A stretch of DNA of 64,000 nt from Hypericum androsaemum (GCA_963995505.1 OZ023197.1:4124121-4188120); one strand, 5' to 3'; counted from the first letter of the stretch, positions 1-9,878 are shown. Made by a program: numbers and translations. Notes: generated by a model not told the origin, from the letters alone.

Positions 1-1
1 A

Positions 2-58
2 GTTGCTTGTTCAGCATACGGGTTGTGGAGTGTTGTAGAGTTCCATGTAAGTTCTTAA
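2..58 (+). CDS. 3' end of an O-methyltransferase gene (5' part outside window)
   Basis: The window opens inside the last exon of a plant SAM-dependent O-methyltransferase. Eighteen codons precede a TAA at 56-58, and they match the C-terminus of the complete gene at 39848-42096 almost residue for residue (CSAYG, WSVVEFH). This copy ends two residues later (VSS after H, where the other gene ends HI). The sequence after the stop also matches the flank of the complete gene, so this is a tandem paralogue on the same strand, not a chance match. Whether the missing 5' part is intact cannot be seen. Confidence 0.85.
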   Translation, partial: VACSAYGLWSVVEFHVSS

Positions 59-507
59 AAAAAATTATTTTATTACTTTGTGGTTTGATCGACTTGTACA
101 ATACTACTATAAGGTTTAAAAATGTTTGACAAAATAACAAATATTTCTATATTTGACACCCGATTATTTGAACAATTTTTTAGACAAAGTACTCCTAGTT
201 GTCATTAAATAAATAATAAATAATAAATCAGAAAAATATGATAAATATGATGAGAGAGAATTTTTAAATATATTTTTCTTAATTATACTTAGAAGTACTT
301 TTGTCAAAAAAAATTTCAAATAATGTTGTGTCAACTAAAGAAACATTTGTCACTCGGGTTCGGCCGAACATTTTTATACTATAAAATAGCGGTGACCGAC
401 AAAACTACAGATACTAAATTGGACTTTTATCAAGTTCTTATTTCTTCGGAAGTGGAACAATCTCATTCAAGTCTACAAATAATAAAGAATCGCCACTCCA
501 CTGATGT
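59..507 (+). repeat. OMT 3' flank, first copy (continues after the Cassandra insertion at 1119-1320)
   Basis: This noncoding stretch is homologous to the DNA after the complete OMT gene (42097-42790) and after the OMT fragment (45169-45910). Shared landmarks are the run near 150-190 about a residual '...cccgattatttgaacaa', the 'actaaattggacttttatcaag' region near 413, and the segment around 1124-1320. It is therefore part of a three-copy family produced by duplication of the OMT locus. No gene is seen in it. Confidence 0.8.
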
Positions 508-567
508 TGTGATAACTCAATAATGATCTATTCTGTCTGAAACGCTTAAGTAATTTGATTGGTACTA

Positions 568-676
568 GCTATATCAACAAGGTGTACCTTCTTTTCTGGC
601 ACACATCTTGAGAGAACTCCAAGGTTAAACGCGTTTGGCCGGGAGTAGGATTAGGATGGGTGACCTCCTGGGAAGT
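568..676 (+). repeat. 5S rRNA-like segment of left Cassandra LTR
   Basis: The segment follows the plant 5S rRNA 3' two thirds: an AGAACTCC-like block, an A-box-like GTTAAACGCGTTTGGCC, an intermediate-element-like GGGAGTAG, and a C-box reading GGATGGGTGACCTCCTGGGA that is unchanged from functional 5S genes. The 5' third of 5S is degenerate and carries extra bases near 590-600. It is part of a transposon LTR and not a 5S gene. Confidence 0.85.
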
Positions 677-917
677 ATTTTCCGGGATGCGTGTGAGTGA
701 GGATAAAACATGCTGGAAAAAACCCGTGTTGGTCTGTTGAGACAGTCAATCAAATCACGGGACGTTACATTTGGTATCAGAGTAAATACGATTTTGGGAC
801 TGTTCTGTGTTCTGTCTGACGCGACGGGGACGTCGCGTATTTAAGAAGGGGTGAATGTGATACCCCCATTAATGATCTGTTCTGTCTAAAATGCTTAAGT
901 GATTTGATTAGTACTAT

Positions 918-1025
918 TCATATCAACAAGGTGCACCTTCTTTTCTGTCTCACATTTTGAGAGAACTCTAAGATTAAATGCGTTTGGCCGGGAATAGGAT
1001 CAGAATGGGTGACCTCCTGTGAAGT
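918..1025 (+). repeat. 5S rRNA-like segment of right Cassandra LTR
   Basis: This is the same 5S-derived domain as in the left LTR, with more changes: the C-box reads AGAATGGGTGACCTCCTGTG and so carries substitutions at both ends. The weaker conservation than in the left LTR suggests that any polymerase III signal here has decayed independently. Confidence 0.8.
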
Positions 1026-1339
1026 ATTTTCTGGGATGCGTGTGAGTGACGATAAAACATGCTGAAAAAGACCTGTGTTGGTCTGTGGAGACAGTCAATC
1101 AAATCACTGAGTGTTACAGATATTGTCTTGTATAATACAGTGACTTCCTTAAAATAATATTATTAGAAGAATTAATTTTAAATAAATCTCGATATTATCC
1201 TTAGTTATAAAGTGATCTTTAGAAATTCACTTACGAGGTAACAAATTAAATGTTATAATAACATTTGGAATAGTTTTATTTTTTCTTGTGTAACAAATCA
1301 TGATCTTCCAGGGAATGCTCACATTTTTTTTATAGTTTC

Positions 1340-1798
1340 GATAGGTTTGGAAGAGAGTTGTTGAAGACTGTATCATTTATGTGTGACCATAGATACCAGA
1401 AGCTAGAGACCATTGGTGTAAACGAGACATTCTATCTTGACCATCAATTAGACCAATCCAATTTTCCATGAATTCGCCCAGACGTTCTCGAATGACCCAA
1501 TTCATACCAACTAGGTTTGTAAAATAGTTCCAACCCTTGTGCACAAAGGGACATCCAAAAAAGAGATGACTTCATATTTCAAATTTTCCTAGGCATATAG
1601 CACATGCTGCTTTCCCCTGATCACAATCATATCTTTTGGGGAGGAATAGGAGTTGTTCTTGAAAACTTCTTGGTAGAGATTTTTGACTGAGAATCTTCCT
1701 GTTGTTTCGATTATCCATTTTATTACATCACAACCATATCTTTTGGGGTAGTTTGGTTGATATTGAAGAACGTGGCTAGTTGTAATCAAGGCTTCCAA
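1340..1798 (-). pseudogene. L1-type LINE fragment, zinc-binding (zf-RVT) region
   Basis: Read on the minus strand, the segment shows the plant LINE region downstream of the reverse transcriptase: a GRFSVKNLYQ block (typical form W..G.FSVKSAY), then a CxxC-like AICLGKFEI and HLFFGCPFVHKGW, which is the usual zf-RVT signature. An in-frame stop sits at about 1572, between the two halves, and no reverse transcriptase or RNase H is attached. It differs in sequence from the LINE copies near 43000-50900. It is a dead fragment next to the OMT flank. Confidence 0.7.
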
Positions 1799-1978
1799 GT
1801 GGATGAAAGTCAGCTAAGCATTGATCAAGTTTTTGGCTTAAAACAACCAAGGAAAAATGGACCTAGAATTTGTTCTTTGGTGGGCCCAACATAATGGAAG
1901 CCCACTAGCGAAGAAGGCAAGCACACGGTTGGCTCTGTGTACCCGGCTGCACGGGAAAAGACACACTTCGTGCCTCCA

Positions 1979-1987
1979 GCCAACGCG
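1979..1987. repeat. 9-bp target-site duplication of the MULE (left copy)
   Basis: GCCAACGCG at 1979-1987 is repeated exactly at 19178-19186, just outside the outer ends of the inverted repeats. Nine base pairs is the standard MULE duplication length, and the exact match means that the two ends belong to one insertion. Confidence 0.9.
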
Positions 1988-2260
1988 GGTTTTTTTTTCT
2001 GAATGGTGTTACTATTCACCATTTTTTGTGAAAAAAGCGTCCGATTTGAAAGTATTGCGGGGACGGTGTCCACGTGGCACGGACGCCGAAAAAAGTCAGA
2101 TCTTGGACCAAGATCTGACTTTTTTTGTCGGATGACCAAGATCCGACTTTTTTAGTCGGATGATATATCAGACTAAAAAAGTCAGATCTTGGTCCAAGAT
2201 CCGACCGTTTTTGTCGGATGACCAAGATCCGACTTTTTTTGTCGGCTCTTGGTCGATAAT
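1988..2260 (+). repeat. MULE left terminal inverted repeat
   Basis: This stretch is the reverse complement of 18989-19177, with an extra block of roughly 80 bp near 2140-2210 that repeats the internal module. The outer 100 bp is nearly identical between ends. The inner part is an array of palindromes built on GATCTTGGTCCAAGATC and GTCGGAT...ATCCGAC. Short ORFs here are products of this repeat structure and are not genes. Confidence 0.9.
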
Positions 2261-2364
2261 CCTATCCGATTTCCGAAGGATATCGAGATCCAACTATAAC
2301 AAGATCCAACAAAAAAAGTCAGATTTCGGTCGGTATAAACAACAAAATCTGACTTTTTCCGTCG

Positions 2365-2470
2365 CTCACACTCGCTCCCCGCCCCCGCTCCCCGCCCCCG
2401 CTCCCCGCTCCCCGCCCCCGCTCCCCGCTCCCGCTCTCGCTCGCCGCTCGCCGGCTCGCCCGCCTCTCGG
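2365..2470 (+). repeat. GC-rich minisatellite CGCTCCCCGCCCC
   Basis: The tract consists of variants of CGCTCCCCGCCCC and CGCTCCCCGCTCC in tandem, grading into CTCGCTCGCCG. It is almost free of A, in sharp contrast with the AT-rich surroundings. It lies just inside the left inverted repeat, upstream of the plant mobile domain gene, and may be part of its promoter or 5' UTR. The proline-rich ORF across it is a by-product of base composition. Confidence 0.75.
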
Positions 2471-2518
2471 TCCAGCCCCCGACATCGTATTAGGTAAATT
2501 TTTTAATTAGTTAATTGT

Positions 2519-2611
2519 GAATGTTAGTTAATTGGTAAATTGGTGATGTTAGTTAATTGGTTAATTGTTGATGTTAGTTAATTGGTTAATTGTTGATGTT
2601 GGTTAATTGTA
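2519..2611 (+). repeat. 25-bp tandem repeat (GATGTTAGTTAATTGGTTAATTGTT)
   Basis: Two exact 25-bp units lie at 2545-2569 and 2570-2594, with diverged units on either side. The array sits between the GC-rich minisatellite and the GGTCCGACC motif cluster, in the upstream region of the plant mobile domain gene. Confidence 0.75.
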
Positions 2612-2635
2612 ATTTGTAGATAATTGGTTAAAAAA

Positions 2636-2850
2636 AATTTGGTCCGAATGGTGCGACCAAAATTTTGGTCTGACCGGTCTGGCCAAAAAATTGATCAGAC
2701 CAAATTGACCAATTTATGGTCCGACCGATTTGACCGAAAGATGGTCCGACTGGTTTGACCAAAAGATGGTCCGACCGGTTTGACCGAAATATGGTCTGGC
2801 CAGCCAGTTTGACCAAAATAAGGTCTGAGTGGTTTGACCGTTAAACAATG
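2636..2850 (+). repeat. Left subterminal cluster of GGTCCGACCGGTTTGACC motifs
   Basis: About ten diverged copies of an 18-20 bp motif (GGTCCGACCGGTTTGACC with AAA spacers) follow each other. A matching cluster lies at 18340-18510 near the other end of the element. Paired subterminal motif clusters are often transposase-binding sites in DNA transposons; that role here is an inference. Confidence 0.65.
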
Positions 2851-3003
2851 TGACTGTAATATGGTCTGTAATAACGCTATTTTAATTAATTTTTTGATTA
2901 ATGTTCTAATTGTTCAATGTTTAACATTGTTGGATTTGCTAAGTTTGTTAATATATTGGTAAGTTAATATAATGTTCTAATATGTCTATTGTGTTGTTTA
3001 GAT

Positions 3004-5852
3004 ATGGATGCACAGCCATACGGGCATCTTCTAGGGAATGGAGGACCCTTAGATACGTCGGTATTAGTGCACCAGGATGTGCACCGTTCTCAGGAAGTGT
3101 GGAACCGTGAGGTTCGTGAAGGGATTAACGATAATCAGGACACATTGTTGAAGATATACCGACGGAAATGGACGGTGTCTCATGTGCAGAACGAGGCCTT
3201 TATAGCCTACATGAAGGAGGCAGGTTTCTGGGATGTGAGGTGTATTGGCTGGGTCGTTCTCGAAACAGCATTTGTTACAACCTTGGTGGAGCGGTGGCGG
3301 CCCGAGACCCATACATTCCATATGCCTGTGGGTGAGATCACAGTTACTCTTCAGGACATTGCTGTGTTGTTCGGGCTTCCTACGATGGTCACCTAGTAAC
3401 AGGGTTGCAGACACCTCCTGATTGGCACGAGTTCTGCGTACGCCTATTTGGAAGTAACCCGGCAGATACCCCTGGAATGGTTTGGAAAAACCAAATTGCC
3501 CTTAAATAGTTCGAGGACCATTTTGACCCTGCTACTATCCCGATTGATGCTGGTGATGAGGTCGTAAAACGATATGTTCGAGCGAACATATTGCGACTTA
3601 TCGGATGCATTCTTTTTCCCGAGTCTAGTGATGCGAGGGTGAACACATACTGGTTGCCACTTCTAGAGAATGTAGAGACAATTGGTTCTTACAGCTGGGG
3701 TAGTGCGTGTTTGTCACACACGTACATCCATTTATGTAGAGCCACAAGCTCGACACGTTCACTTATTGCCGGGGCGATGACGCTAGTATGTATGTGGGCT
3801 TGGGAACGGATCATCCCAAATTGTCCGATTTTGTTAAATCCGGCAGTGCAACAACCTGGGCAAGCACTGGGCATCAGGTACAAATTATTACTTAATGCGC
3901 TGTAGCCGCTGATTAACCTTATAGACTTGATGTGATATTTTTATGTCACTGTGCAGGTGGAGTGGAAAATTTAACAGAGCGGCCAGCAAAAAAATAACAA
4001 CCGTATCTGTTTACAGACGCAGGTTGGATGAGCTTAGAGAATCAGATGTAAGTAATTTGTTTATTAAATTTTAATGAATAGTTTTGACTTAAATCATACT
4101 GTGTTGCATACATATGACCACGACCATTTGGACGAGCTACGACTGTGTGCATTTGTTACAGGTTGTATGGATGCCATATAACGACGAGATTCTTGGCAAT
4201 CTCCCGAAAATATGCCATCATGATTGTGGCTTATGGTTGGCACGAGTCCCGTTGATATGCTTTTTGCATGTGGAGTGGCATTATCCTGATCGGGTGTTAC
4301 GACAGTTCGGATTACTCCAGGGTATTCCGGCTAGCCCTGAGATCGATGAGGCGACACATAGTGCGGTGGATGGTCAGGGTCAGGCTGGCAAAAATTGGAA
4401 TGCCATTTACGAAGGCCATGTGAAGATCTGGGTGGAATTTCGGACAAGATATGTGTATCACGGAGTACATACATCGCCGTATATCTATTATCATGATGGA
4501 TATATGGATTGGTACAGGAAGATTACTCGGCGATTCATCAGCCCTGCTAGCGCAATGTTACACATGAGTGTAAGTCAATTTAGCTATGTTAAATAAAGAT
4601 GTTGTCTATTTTAATTTTAATAGCGATGTTCCACAATGCTAATGATAATAAAATTTTATTTGTAGGCGGATGTTGTTGAGCATATACGCCACAGGTCTTC
4701 AGACATTTCAGAAATTCAGAATTTTTCGCAGGTTGCACTTGGGTTCGCCGGCGAGCAAAGACGGTACCTAGGTCTCCGCGACAGCCAGCCACCTGTGGGA
4801 CTGGCGGAGCACATGACATACGATCTTCCTCAATCAGAGAGGGTATCTATCGTGAAACACAAAACCACCCTTTTCAACAAGCGGCAACCAATACCCCGGC
4901 CTGAGCCCGTACCTGGTTATCAAGTGGAGCCCATGGTCTGGGAAGATTATCGGTCGAGATCGCAGATTCCAGCAAACATAGTGACGTCTCTCAGCATGGA
5001 TACCTCCGCCTCTCATCCATTCTCCCAGCACACAGATTTTGGCACCCCCGGCTCCGCTTCCCAGCCGTCCCACCAGCACTCGAGTTACGGCCTAGCCCAC
5101 ACTGGGGTGCCGCATTCCCAGCTGTTTACTCCCCCTAGGCAGAGGTATTTGTTTATCTTAATTTGTGGTATTAATTATGAATTTTATTACAATATGTTCA
5201 ATTGATTTGATTTCATTATTATATAAATTTTTGGGTTTGTTATTAGGGGTGTTCTCATTGGAGACGATAGAACGGCAGCTAGGTCTGTGCAGCCGTTTTC
5301 TTACGGACTGGGCCCTTCCGGATTGGGTTTCGGCGTCGCCCCCTCCGCTGCTCATCCATTATTCAAGGAAAATATATTTGGTTGGCCCCAAACTGGGGCT
5401 CATACGTCCGACACGCAGTCCAGTTTTGGTTTGACCCGGTCTGGTATGCAGACATCCCAACTATTTGAGACACTTACACAGAGGTTGGTTCTCTACAATT
5501 TGGTGTGTGTAAATTATGAATTTTATTTAAAAATTTTGAATTGATTGTATGGCTTTATTGTGTTGATAACATAATTTGTTGATTTTGATAAATTTGTTTG
5601 ATATTTTATAATAGGACTTCGCCACGTGATACTTCAACTCATGGTAGTGGTGACTCTTCATTTGACGATCCAACCGATTTTGAGGATGAAGAAATACCTC
5701 TGGTCCGGCGTCAGCCTAATCGGGGATCTAGAGAGGCTGGTGTGCGATGTTTTACAGGAGGACACCTGAATGTGCCTGGAAAGGGAAAGGGGAAGGCGAA
5801 TGCTCACGCAGATAAGCATCAAAAGGAGAAGCCTCAGAAGAAGAAGAAGTAG
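3004..5852 (+). pseudogene. MULE-borne plant mobile domain (PMD) gene, decayed
   Basis: Six exons can be traced with GT-AG borders: 3004-3877, 3957-4047, 4162-4569, 4666-5144, 5247-5483 and 5615-5852. The start MDAQPYG is the usual opening of MULE-encoded PMD proteins. The PMD core follows (HRSQEVW, WTVSHVQNEAFIAYMKEAGF, VLETAFVTTLVERWRPETHTFH, ITVTLQDIAVLFGLPT, NTYWLPLLENVETIGSYSWG, WMPYNDEILGNLP, VPLICFLHVEWHYPDRVLRQFG, YMDWYRKITRRFIS). The C-terminal tail is rich in Ser/Gln/Pro and ends in a Lys-rich stretch. Host relatives are MAIN and MAIL1, which act in transposon silencing. A frameshift near 3390 and a TAG near 3505 break exon 1, so a full protein is not made. Exons 4 and 5 end in related segments (SSYGLAHTGVPHSQLF and SSFGLTRSGMQTSQLF), which indicates an internal exon duplication. 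Confidence 0.85.
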
Positions 5853-6259
5853 TTTATGCTTCTGTACTAGACATTCGTTGGATGCTTTTATGACTGTATT
5901 AACTTCACTTTTTTTATGATTTGTGTTTTAGTTCTCGAAACTTTTCAAACGTTATACCTTTCTAGATAAGTATGCCGTCAAGATATTAAACAAAGTACGG
6001 TATAAGAAAATACGACATGACAAAACTAAGAAGTACAATACTAAAATAGGATGACAACAATCTGAAATAACAGATAAAAAAATGTCTTTATGTTTCTCAA
6101 CACGTTGTCACAATTCTCATCAGAATTCCCGGTAGGGACATATTTGCCACTATTCTTTGAAAACTCGTTTAACATTCTCGTGATCAACACTGAAATGTAT
6201 TCGATTTTCTTCATACGAGACATAAATCTGTTCAAAAAATACTTAATTAGGTCAATGAT
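5853..6259. other. Convergent intergenic region inside the MULE
   Basis: The plus-strand PMD gene and the minus-strand OB-fold gene end facing each other here. The stretch is AT-rich and would hold both 3' UTRs. A 64-residue minus-strand ORF at 6041-6235 has no recognisable domain and could be a further 3' exon of the OB-fold gene, but I see no clear splice pair supporting that. Confidence 0.6.
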
Positions 6260-7397
6260 TATATTAAAATAATTTACTGACGACGATGTAATGATAATAT
6301 AAGCTTACATCTTGCACTAGCAACACACATCCATCACAGTAGGTACTCTCAATGTCTTGTAAACTCCCCGTGATTTCGCCAGTAGGATCCTTCATAAATT
6401 TATAGATATGAAGTCTTTGATAATTTAAAAATATGATTAAGAAACAAATAATACATTATATTATAATACCTGAAAAACTGCTCGGAAACTATTGCTGTAT
6501 ACATGTTTCTTCTTTTTCACGTACAGAACCATCTGCAAGTCTCTTAGTTAACAATAACATTACTTGCAAATTGCAAAATTTTCATATATGTACAAATGTT
6601 ACCTGTGGAATTGTGATGCTTTCAGAGATTGTTTTTACATCCTCAATAGATACTCCATCAACGTTAGCTCCATACATCAAACCTAAAAAATTTAAAAATT
6701 AGATACTCCATAAATGTAAGTAACAAGTATGTATAAGTATTTTCGTAATACCGTGAGATAGAACAAATTCAATAGCTGTTGTCCATGGTTCATTGTTGAA
6801 AATGTCATTGGCTTTGCGGTCTGCTTCAGCTCGTATGGATTTCCTTCGAAGGGCTGATTTAGCTTCAGCTTCCTTTTTATGCAGCTCTAACCTCTTTTGT
6901 TCTTGGAGCCACTCAAAGGCCTCTGAGCCATATAGTGCCTTCAAATCGGCACCACGTCCCTCAGGATATGGTGCTGGAGGATAAGGACGACGACCATCAT
7001 AGGATGGTGCTGGACGAGTTTGTTCTTGGGAATCTTCATCAGATTCTCCATTTTTCTTGAACACTTTGACAACGTTCTCATCAGTAATGCTAAATAATTT
7101 GTTGTTCGGGTATGGGGACGAGTCAACTTTTACCTGTTGAAGAACCAGAAAATCAGAAAAAAAAAGGGATATGCTCACATTTTTAAGATACAACACACAT
7201 CCAGCTTCAACAAGACCGGTAGAGTCATTTATGGTACCAGTAATACTGCCTGTAGAATCCTGTAATATATTAAAAGTTTAAAAAATTTCTCACATAACAT
7301 AAATATGTAAGAATAAATAAAATTCTTTTAATTGTACCTTTAATGTCGCAAGTGCGCCAATTCCGACACGCTGAAAACGGGTCACCTCTACAACCAT
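6260..7397 (-). CDS. MULE-borne OB-fold protein resembling HROB/DUF4539
   Basis: Minus-strand exons can be followed at 7397-7338, 7259-6752, 6682-6603, 6532-6470 and about 6390-6309. The first two exons read MVVEVTRFQRVGIGALATLK, then DSTGSITGTIND, EAGCVLYLKN, and after a short gap SITDENVVKVF. This is the order of strands seen in the OB-fold of homologous recombination OB-fold proteins (ALVTLKDPTG...GSVLVLK...NIVKVF). A second partial copy occurs in the last exon (KDPTGEITGSLQD, DGCVLLVQD). Between them lies a charged helical segment (ALYGSEAFEWLQEQKRLELH, KKEAEAKSALRRKSIRAEAD). A possible 45-bp intron at 7178-7134 is too short for plants and keeps the frame, so it is probably coding. An acceptor (TTGCTTGTAG) just before 7397 suggests an upstream exon, perhaps shared with the transposase. 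The function within the element is unknown. Confidence 0.6.
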
Positions 7398-7446
7398 CTA
7401 CAAGCAAATACAAAATACTTGTTATAAAATTGAATATGATGCTAAC

Positions 7447-9873
7447 TCAAATTAAAGGATAATTGGCTTTTGTGTGACCCCTTGTTTTACAGAGCGTACA
7501 GCGGACGAAAGGCACTGTATCCATTTCATTATGTATGAACTTCCGTGGCTGTCCTCTACCCCTCGCTAATCTTTCATCTGGAATGAGCCTTACAACCGTT
7601 GAATCTTCAGGATACGACCAATATTTAGGATTGCCCAGAGGAACAAACTTCAGTTGGTAGCAAGCTTGCATGGTTTCCAGGCGATAATACTTATCCACAA
7701 ATATCTTGTAATCGATGCCAAGTTTAGTACAACACGCCATCATATGTGAGCACGGATAGTGGTAAGCCTGAAATTTGCCGCAGCCACAAAATCCTGTGGA
7801 AAGATTAACTGAATGCTTTCTGTCCCCCTTTTGTCTTCTCATATCGTACCCAGTGCGAATTTGTACGATCCAACTGTACTGTCAGAAACTCGCACTCTAT
7901 GTCCATTGGCCTTTCCCTCCCACCGCTCCAACCTGTTTAGGAGCTTCTGTGACATCAATATTTTGCCAGTACAGCTCTCTTTCATACACTTAGTTGATCT
8001 CTCTTCAAAATATTCGGTTAGCTTGTTAAATGTCTCTACCACCAAGGCCGTCACCGGTAAACGACGAACTTTTTTGAAGATCATATTTATGCACTCGGCA
8101 AAATTCGTCGTCATGTTACCATATCGGCATCTGCCATCCCACTCTAAGCTCCACTTGGGCAATTCCTGTTCATACATCCAGTTGAAGACCTCCTGGTCGA
8201 CATTCCATATTTCTCGCATGTTAGCTTCCAACTTCCACAGTTGAGCTTGCATTCCTACAACCAACATAGTAAAAATATTAAATGTGGAGTAACAACTTGT
8301 AAAATAGTTTTAGACAACAAAACATTTGTGCATGTCACCTGCAATCTTCATGACATTCCTCATGGCATCGTTTTTGAAGTATTTGTTAAGATTGCTTGCT
8401 ACGTGTCGAAGACAATATCGATGGGCGGTATCACTGTCTTCTCCCCAACCATACTCCGTATCCATTGCCTTTAATATGCCAGCATGTCGATCAGAAATAA
8501 CACATATTCCATGTCGGCCAGGCGTGACGTGCTTTCGGACTTATTTCATGAACCACGGCCAACTATCCGTGTTCTCACCCTCTACCAGAGCAAATGCTAT
8601 TGGAATTATAGCATTATTACCATCAATTGCATTGGCGATCAGGAGGACATGCTTGTATTTTCCATACAAGAACGTTCCATCAATCTCCAAGACAGGCATG
8701 CAATGTTTGAAAGCTTCAATGCAAGGCTTGAAGCTCCAAAAAACTCGCTTAAAGATCTTTGTTCCAGGCATCAGTGCTTCCACGTAATGGTCGCAACCAG
8801 GGAGGGTGTGATAATATTCCCATTCAACAACAGTTCCAGGATTATTTGCCTTGCATGCTGCAAACCATTGCGGAAGGCGATTGTAAGATTCTTACCAATC
8901 CCCCCATAAATCTTGAAACGCCTTCTCTTTTGCCGACCAAGTCTTCGTATACAAGGGTCTAAACTTCATATGGTCGTGGATCTCTGACCTTAAAGTGGCC
9001 ACACGAATTTCTGGTTGTTCCTCTACTCGTTTCTTAATAATTTGTGCAATGAAAGCAGAAGTGAGTTGTTTATGATCCTGCAACTTTCGTAGGCGACCAC
9101 AGGTATGGGGGTAGGTGTGTTTCACGATTTTCTATGGACTGAAAAGTGTGCCCCTTCTTTCCTGTGAGACACGGATCTCCCATTTGCAATCATCCGTCTC
9201 CCATTTTTTACACTTCACAGAAAAAGTTTTTGGCCTTGTTTCTTTTCGAACAAACTCACGCCAATCGTTCATTACGAACGCCTCGATCTCCCTCTTTGCA
9301 TCAAATTTGCTCTTCCAAATCGTACCCTCTTTCAACAAACCAGAACAACTTCCATCTATTGCTCGGTCGCAATCCCATTCTTCACCATAAACAGTCATCG
9401 ATGATTATTCACCGGGATTAGTTAGAGCGAGTTCACCGTATTGTTGTTCTCGGTATTGTTGTTCCTCTTCTTCTACTACTTCTTCTTCATCTTCGTCTTC
9501 TTCTGCTTCATTTTCGTCTTCTTCTGCTTCGTCTTCGTCTTCGTCTTCTACTTCTTCTGCTTCGTCTTCACGATCAAAATTGTATGTGGCATATGGACCT
9601 GCCTCTCTAGGATCATTTTCAAACCAATCAAATATTGGTTCATGAGCAACATCCATCCTCGTTGACGTACCAACTTCAACGACAAACGGGTTGTAATTAT
9701 TAACCCTCTTTTCCACAATGATTGTAAGCTTAATCTCCTTCACCATTGGTCCAAAGAAGTTAATCATGGTCTCCAGCATTATCCTAACATCTTCATCGTC
9801 GTTAATAAACATTGGACCAAATTGTCCTCTTCCAAATGGACATCTAAATATCAATGGCCCAAATTCTTCATTT
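7447..9873 (-). pseudogene. MuDR-type MULE transposase, main part, inactivated
   Basis: In minus-strand order: an N-terminal segment, a Glu/Asp-rich linker (about 9570-9420), a MuDR DNA-binding-like domain (9398-9132), the DDE catalytic domain, a SWIM zinc finger (CGCGKFQAYHYPCSHMMACC, about 7785-7730) and a final zinc knuckle whose last Cys is Tyr (CTLCKTRGHTKANYP). The catalytic residues are still there: Asp in EIDGTFLYGKYK (8679-8681), Asp in VISDRHAG (8490-8492) and Glu in TTNFAECIN (8094-8096). An intron of 84 bp spans 8338-8255. In-frame stops at 9405, 9132, 8892 and 8541 and a frameshift near 7845 destroy the reading frame. The 5' end of the gene lies at 18031-18198, beyond the copia insertion. 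Confidence 0.9.
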
Positions 9874-9878
9874 GGACC
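9874..9878. repeat. 5-bp target-site duplication of copia-1 (left copy)
   Basis: GGACC at 9874-9878 recurs exactly at 18026-18030 on the far side of the copia element, inside the transposase codons (the Ile-Gly-Pro region). It fixes both ends of the insertion. Confidence 0.95.

Larger units (their letters stand above)
508..1118 (+). mobile_element. Cassandra TRIM retrotransposon, complete, with 5S rRNA-like LTRs
   Basis: Two direct repeats of 262 and 263 bp (508-769 and 856-1118), each starting TGTGATA and ending TTACA, flank an internal region of only 86 bp. A primer binding site, TGGTATCAGAG, follows the left LTR at 772-782; it is complementary to the 3' end of initiator-Met tRNA. A purine-rich tract precedes the right LTR. 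There is no coding sequence. These are the defining traits of Cassandra, a nonautonomous TRIM whose LTRs contain a 5S rRNA domain. A 5-bp target duplication is visible as GATGT (503-507) and GATAT (1119-1123), with one mismatch. The two LTRs differ at roughly a tenth of positions by eye, so the insertion is old. Confidence 0.92.

Noticed and set aside
568..676. 5S rRNA gene
   Set aside because: It lies inside a TRIM LTR, its 5' third is degenerate, and the same sequence sits in the paired LTR. It is a Cassandra domain.
772..782. tRNA-related sequence
   Set aside because: TGGTATCAGAG is a primer binding site complementary to tRNA-Met; there is no cloverleaf. The same holds for 10335, 20738, 21297, 48804 and 49148. 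No tRNA gene was found in the window.
2090..2260. CRISPR-like regular repeats
   Set aside because: The repeats are palindromic transposon ends in a plant genome, with no spacers of uniform length and no associated genes.
1825..2510. ORFs across the MULE end and the GC minisatellite
   Set aside because: They follow the palindromes and the CGCTCCCC repeat, change frame between copies, and the same text is read on both strands.
9441..9665. Phe-rich hydrophobic ORF on the plus strand
   Set aside because: It is the complement of the Glu/Asp-rich linker of the transposase on the minus strand.
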